Below are positions 57,891 through 62,325 of a stretch of DNA of 62,325 nucleotides, piece by piece. Made by a program: the position numbers and the translations under genes. The number at the start of each line of letters is the position of its first letter. Within the stretch, counting starts at the first letter, position 1. The notes beneath the pieces were generated by a model. That model did not search any database and had not been told where the DNA came from. It was given only the letters and a program-made list of their open reading frames with translations. Origin of the DNA: Gnetum montanum. Taxonomy: Eukaryota; Streptophyta; Gnetopsida; Gnetales; Gnetaceae. Location of the stretch: positions 58,269 to 120,593 of the forward strand of contig MNCI01026919.1 in assembly GCA_015680685.1 (NCBI GenBank). Reading direction: 5' to 3'.

Positions 57891-58849
57891 CTTTTATTTT
57901 TATTATACATATATGATTATATAATACTTTATTCATGGAGCAATTTTAAACACCCTACCCAAATCGTATGTATCCCTTATTACTTATTATCATTAAACTA
58001 AAATTTGATGTTCATTATTGATTATAATTACATATTGCATAAATTAGCTTTGTTAAGAAAGTACCTTAATATGATGTCCTACCCAAAATCTGACCTTACC
58101 AATGTAGCCAAAATGTCCAAAAATGTAGGTTTTAACCCTTGGTTCACTAGAATTAGAGTTGTAGTTTTTGAGATATCATATTTTCTACATTGCTAAAATA
58201 CTATAAAAGTTTCAACATTTAATCTAGGTGACTATGATAAGTAAAGCCTAGATAAGATTTCAATATACAATTGGGTAGAACACTTGATAAGGATATCGTA
58301 GGTTTAAATGGAAGTTGATTTGAAGACCTAAGGATATCGTAGTGTTAGAATGAAAGGATATTAGGGGAAAGAAAAAAAATGAAAAATGGACTTACAAAAA
58401 TAAAAATAGAAAAAAATATACTAAATAAATTAAGTTCAAAAGTCAACGATGGTTGTAAAAGGCATGTTCACATGCATAGCTAGTAAAAAAAAAGCATATA
58501 TGATATATGCAAAACATATATGCATGTTATGCATATTACTTTTATCCAATGCCTTTTGATTTTCCTCCACCACCTCTTTTGCCATTTGTTATTTGCCACC
58601 TACTTTTGCTATTTGGTTTGCCATTGATGTTTTTAAAAAACCGTGTTCCATCATATTTTTCTAAAAGATATTTTTTGCCCTTTCTTCTTTATTTTCAAGT
58701 CGATTTTAGTCCTATTTCTTCTGTTATTTCCCTTATAAATAGGTTGTGGCCTTAGATACTTCTCATTGCAATTTGCAAAAGGGTTTTAGGTGTGATGGGT
58801 TAAGTGAAGCAAAAATAAATTAAGAGTGTCACCTAGAAAAGGCAGATGC
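57891..58849. other. Unassigned AT-rich stretch
   Basis: No coding frame longer than 82 residues and no transposon match. TA-rich CATATATGATATATGC repeats at about 58495-58530, and a TATAAATAGG motif at about 58734 followed by a C/T-rich start-like region could be an old promoter. Confidence 0.45.
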
Positions 58850-59091
58850 TACAAGGTTTATCAAAAAGCTCATCTTTATTTCCGTACACAAATGTGTGCT
58901 CAGGTACAATTTTCTCGAATAAAGATCCGTTCACTTTGAGACTCCTACTGCGGGCACATGGAAATTATTCTATCTCTAGAATGGTAAAACTACCAGAGTT
59001 TAGCTAAGGGTCTAGATCTAGATCAGGAAACAAGGGAAAGCCACCTCTTATTTACACGATATCGCAGCCCATGCAATATCGCGTCCCATCA
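58850..59091 (-). repeat. U3 fragment of the 3' LTR of element G
   Basis: Matches 41925-42178 of the B LTR (TGCTACAAGG, CACAAATGTGTGCTCAGGTA, GACTCCTACTG, CACCTCTTATTTA) and ends GTCCCATCA at 59091. The TATA box is mutated (TATTTACA). R and U5 are lost. Confidence 0.8.
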
Positions 59092-59248
59092 ATTCCTACC
59101 ACTACACCAAAAGATACCCAGTGGTTTGAATATGATCAGACCCTAATATTTCCAACATGCATGGATCTTAACTTTCCGTTTATTAATTCTTGCCATGATC
59201 AAAGGTTTAGTCATGGAAGATATCCCCCATTCTAACAAGCAAAATTAG
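59092..59248 (+). repeat. Inverted copy of the G integrase-tail region next to the LTR
   Basis: Similar to the reverse complement of about 60840-61000 (shared TATTTCCAACATG, TTTATTAATTCTTG, GATATCCCCCATTCTAA-type words), and placed where B and C have polypurine tract and short spacer. It ends at N 59249. Could be a rearrangement or a scaffold join error. Confidence 0.6.
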
Positions 59249-59352
59249 NCACATCCAACCTTATTTGGCAACTGAGAGAGAAGAGAGAAGAAGAAGTTTG
59301 TTGCTACCGACGCCAAGATTGTGCTTTTTGTTGTTCATCCATAAGCACGTCA

Positions 59353-59439
59353 TCAATCCCATTCCTTGCATAACTGCTTCAGCACTAGTCCATTCCAAGT
59401 GTTTCCTCTAGATCCAATCTGTTGTTGTATGATCGCCAT
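59353..59439 (-). CDS. Short conserved downstream ORF (element G copy, 28 codons)
   Basis: Starts MAIIQQQIGS, includes GNTWNG and LVLKQLCKEWD, and ends TGA at 59355-59353. Preceded on the element strand by CCTTGCTAATATCAG, then ACTGTGTTGTGTGTGCAG, immediately followed by ATG, the best of the three acceptor-like sites. Same length and frame as in B, with conserved IIQQ, GS, NT, QLCKE. Unknown function. Confidence 0.4.
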   Translation of the reverse strand: MAIIQQQIGSRGNTWNGLVLKQLCKEWD

Positions 59440-59470
59440 CTGCACACACAACACAGTCTGATATTAGCAA
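59437..59470 (-). promoter_or_regulatory. Candidate branch point and 3' splice acceptor (element G)
   Basis: GCTAAT at about 59468-59463 (minus strand) lies 22-28 bases before GTGCAG|ATG. It matches plant branch-point and acceptor preferences and is the least decayed copy. Confidence 0.5.
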
Positions 59471-59479
59471 GGGTAAATG

Positions 59480-60840
59480 AATAAAAATGCAGTTAATACC
59501 TTGCCTGAGTGTAAGGTCCATTGTCTAAGTTTTGATATGGCTAATGCGGAGCTGGAGTAACGAGAGAATGGAAAAAGATAAGAAAAAAGAAAGATGGAGA
59601 AAAAAAACAATGACAACACTAATAAAATGGATGTCAAAGATGGAGATGAAAAAAATAAATGGTGATTGCAAAAATTTTTAATGGAAAGAAATTAACTAAT
59701 GCCCAAATAGGAATGCTAGTGGGTCCTCCCCAAAGCAGGCTCATGCCCTTAATTCCCTGACAATCCCACATTCAAAGAGTTCGTAGGCTCTAGAAATTTC
59801 ATTTGGAAGCAAGACTTAAATTCTTAATGATAAGAGTTTACCAAAAAGAAAACAATGCATCAACCAAAATATGGACTATTAATACAACTGACAATGAGGT
59901 GAAAAGTGGAGAAAGAAGTATGGAGAGAAGAGAATGAAATGGAATCTCAAGAACAAGGTGGTGTATAGCCCCTTGTGTATTAATGGTTAATATGACTTAG
60001 TAGTTCTCATTACAAATCCAGCCTCAAACAATCCACATTTAATGACTTCGCATTAATCACTTGGCTAATCCATCCACTTGGAGTAGCAAGAATGCTTTTA
60101 CTAAAGAGTCACCACCATTCTGATGAAACAAAAAAGGAAGGAGTAGGAAGCGAGCGAGGGCTTTAGTTAGAGGGAACATGTTTGTTTGATTCCATAACCA
60201 ATTCTTGTAGCCTAGATGATTATTTCATCTAAGGGGTGTGCTTTGAATTCTCACTTTTTTTTCCTTTTGTGTGAGAACCACACCATGCAAAAACTTATTA
60301 TTTTTATTAGCTCAGCTTCTCAAAAATGGAGCAACGTCAAAATGGTAAGGAAAACCCAAGAAGAAAAGATTCAAGCATCCAAGAGAATGGCCAGCACAAA
60401 TGCATCAAATCCCCTTGAAATCACACCTTTTTCAATTCTTGATTCCTTCCTCAGTTTGAGAAATGCCTAGTCACCAATTCGTTGGTAGTTCTATTATTGA
60501 AAGAAAGGGACTGTATAGTTCCAAGCCAAGAGAGACCATAGAAATTCATGAACGCATGGATGATGTGGACTCATTGCCTGTTATATCAAAAGAACCATAC
60601 CTTAGTATCAACATCATAACTTAAAGGTAAAAACTAAACATTAGCAATCAATAGAATATAGTTCATACCATCTTTGGAGTGCTTATTAAGTGACAAACNA
60701 AGTTAAAAAAATTTGTAAAACAAAAATGTGTAAAACAAAAACTTAAAAGACAAAAAGATAAAATAATAAATTGAAAAAGGAAAAGCTAGAAAACAAAAAG
60801 TTGTAAAATTAAACAAAATGAAAAATATTTATCAATCCTA
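59480..60840 (-). other. Conserved non-coding block (element G)
   Basis: Very close to the B copy: plus-strand GTGGGTCCTCCCCAAAGCAG at 59719-59738, CAATCCCACATTCAAAGAGT at 59761, and TTAGTTAGAGGGAACATG at about 60163. N at 60699. Confidence 0.6.
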
Positions 60841-61084
60841 CTTGTTATTAGAATAGGGGATATCCCCCATAACCGAACGGTTGAGCATGACAAGAATTAA
60901 TAAATAAAAGATGAGGATCCCTACATGTTGGAAATATTGAAACTTGGTCATACCTACCCCATTGGGGTTCACACACTTAATTATAGTAAGCATAGTGGGG
61001 CAGTTTATAAGATGTATTTTTCAGATAACAAGTTGACCCACTATGATGATTGAGACCATAAGATGGTATTGAAGGATCGGGATG

Positions 61085-62321
61085 TCACCCTCCATGGCTG
61101 TATTCATTAGGGCATATGGTTGTTGGAGTGTTAGTTGGTGGCCCTAATGGAGTTACATGAGGTGATGTGTTCGAAGGTAAGGGTGCACCACAGGGTTGGA
61201 CTTGTGTTGAGTTAGAGAATGTAGTGGCCTTCGAATTGTGTTGTCCCTTCTTATGGTCATGTCTAAAGAAGGGACACCTTCGATGTTGAGGAGGCCTCTC
61301 ACTGCTGTTAGTAGTAGCAGCATAAGTAACGTTTATGGGTTGTTGCTGTGGTGTAGACACCTTAGGAATAGTTGGTGGTGATGTAGAAGGAGGGAAAGGA
61401 TGAGAATGTTGAAAATTAGGAGAAGTGTGAGGTACAAAATGTAGTGGTTGTGTTGCGGACATGGGCTGATAGTACTGAGGGGAATAACAAGGTGGTGAGA
61501 TAGAGTATGTTGATCCAGTTGAGAAAATAGGATGTTGAACTTGATAAGCATTTAGATTTAGAGAATACGAAGGGTGTCTCCAGTTTAGGGATGGCTTCCC
61601 CCACAACTGGGATTGTTGCCATTGTGATTGAACACAGTATCTATGCACGAACTCTGGACGTAATGTGCTTCCCCAGTGCTCATATAAATGTAACAGGATT
61701 GGGCATTGGCCCTTGGGGTGATCGTACAGGAAAATGTTACATTCATACGTGTGATTGGCAGTTGAGCTCTTATTTTCCTTATCCCTTATTTTCTATTGTC
61801 TAATGATACTTTGTCCTACTTCTCGAGTTGTCAAAACTCTATCTCCAATAATATTGATATATTCCCCACACTTTTTATACATCCATTCAAAAATCTTATT
61901 AATCGTTTCCTCGACTTCCTCTAATGATTGGTGTGTCAGCAAAGATGGTTCTTCCCCCTTGTGGTAGGTTGATTTCTCTTTTTTTGTGATTATGGACGTA
62001 TGTTAAGTTGAGATTTTGGTCCCGTTGATGTTTTTCAACACTCTCCCATCTAGCCATTTCTCCTTCTTCTTTTGCTACCGACTTAATAAGCTCTTACACT
62101 TGATGGGTTCATAGTTCATATAGTTGACCTTGGGAATACATCCCTAGGATCTCTCTTGTTTCATTACAAAGCCCATCAATGATATGGTACATTAGCCTTT
62201 CCTCGAAGAACTCATGGCCTGGACAATTGTTTAGTAGTGCATAATATCTTTCTAAGGCCATGTCCAAGGGTTCATGTTGTGCTTGTTTCCACTCTTGGAT
62301 TTGTTTCCTCAAGGCTGACAC
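61085..62321 (-). pseudogene. gag C-terminal half and Pro/Gln-rich linker (element G)
   Basis: 62321-62109 reads ALRKQIQEWKQAQHEPLDMA, LERYYALLNNCPGHEFFEER, LMYHIIDGLCNETREILGMY, the conserved end of the gypsy gag. After a broken stretch, an open 187-residue frame (61648-61085) is rich in Pro, Ser, Gln, Thr and His (PQYYQPMSATQPLH, FPPSTSPPTIPKV), with a basic PFFRHDHKKGQHN comparable to KKRPFFRTNNP of B. It ends before the integrase-tail remnant. Extends beyond the window. Confidence 0.75.
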
Positions 62322-62325
62322 TCTT

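Larger units (their letters stand above)
58850..62325 (-). mobile_element. Element G: non-autonomous Ty3/gypsy element, 5' part outside window
   Basis: Minus-strand order: gag (62325-61085 in view), integrase-tail remnant (about 61000-60840), conserved non-coding block (60840-59480), candidate splice acceptor and short ORF (59439-59353), an anomalous segment (59248-59092), and the U3 part of the 3' LTR (59091-58850). RT, protease and integrase core are absent. N gaps at 59249 and 60699. The outer part of the 3' LTR is missing. Confidence 0.8.

Noticed and set aside
59092-59248. A hairpin-forming MITE formed with 60840-61000
   Set aside because: The arms are about 1.6 kb apart, imperfect, and enclose ordinary gypsy sequence and an N; a rearranged gypsy tail explains it better than a foldback transposon.

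Overview
This window looks like transposon-dense nuclear DNA from a seed plant. Its AT-rich, deeply nested and heavily decayed LTR retrotransposons, long empty stretches and single recognisable host gene relic in 62 kb suggest a large, slowly purged genome such as a gymnosperm's. That taxonomic guess is inference. No tRNA, rRNA, CRISPR or bacterial feature was seen.

Layout. 1-4605 is the 3' part of a plus-strand Ty3/gypsy element (C) nested in an older LTR (tail at 4611-4826). 7058-12826 is a plus-strand gypsy element (F) with a decayed pol and a 3' LTR. 12827-17916 is unassigned, AT-rich, and holds two N gaps. 17917-26256 is a minus-strand gypsy element (A) with both LTRs clipped at their outer ends. 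26257-32739 is the low-copy island: a broken LRR receptor kinase of the HAESA/HSL type with an intact-looking intron (minus), and a possible 60-residue membrane microprotein. 32740-33660 is a LINE fragment (minus). 34418-54578 is a minus-strand gypsy element (D) split by two insertions: element B (35098-42178, minus, perfect 5-bp target duplication) in its 3' LTR, and copia element H (43397-49290, plus) in its third reading frame. 54579-55922 is the 3' end of gypsy element E, interrupted by a copia element (I, minus, to about 57890). 58850-62325 is the 3' part of gypsy element G (minus).

The gypsy elements form one group. They share LTR ends TGATGAG...CTCATCA, a degenerate primer-binding site complementary to tRNA-Asp (as in Tat/Athila elements), a G-rich polypurine tract against the 3' LTR, and a long conserved non-coding block after integrase. 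Only F and D keep recognisable pol. B, C, A and G lack reverse transcriptase: B and C share one pol excision that leaves gag-protease joined to the extreme end of integrase, and A and G join gag more directly to the integrase tail. They look like non-autonomous, gag-bearing parasites of a now decayed autonomous relative. Copia element H is likewise gag-only.

The most interesting signal is downstream of pol. In B, C and G a branch-point-like CTAAT/CTCAT and a pyrimidine/G-rich tract end in AG placed directly against an ATG, which opens a conserved short frame (M-x-IIQQ...QLCKE). In A the same position starts a frame of about 950 codons, also present in D, in the place where Athila elements carry their env-like frame. 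I infer a spliced subgenomic message for a third product, full-length in A/D and reduced in B/C/G. All coding frames seen here are broken, so the system is read from fossils.
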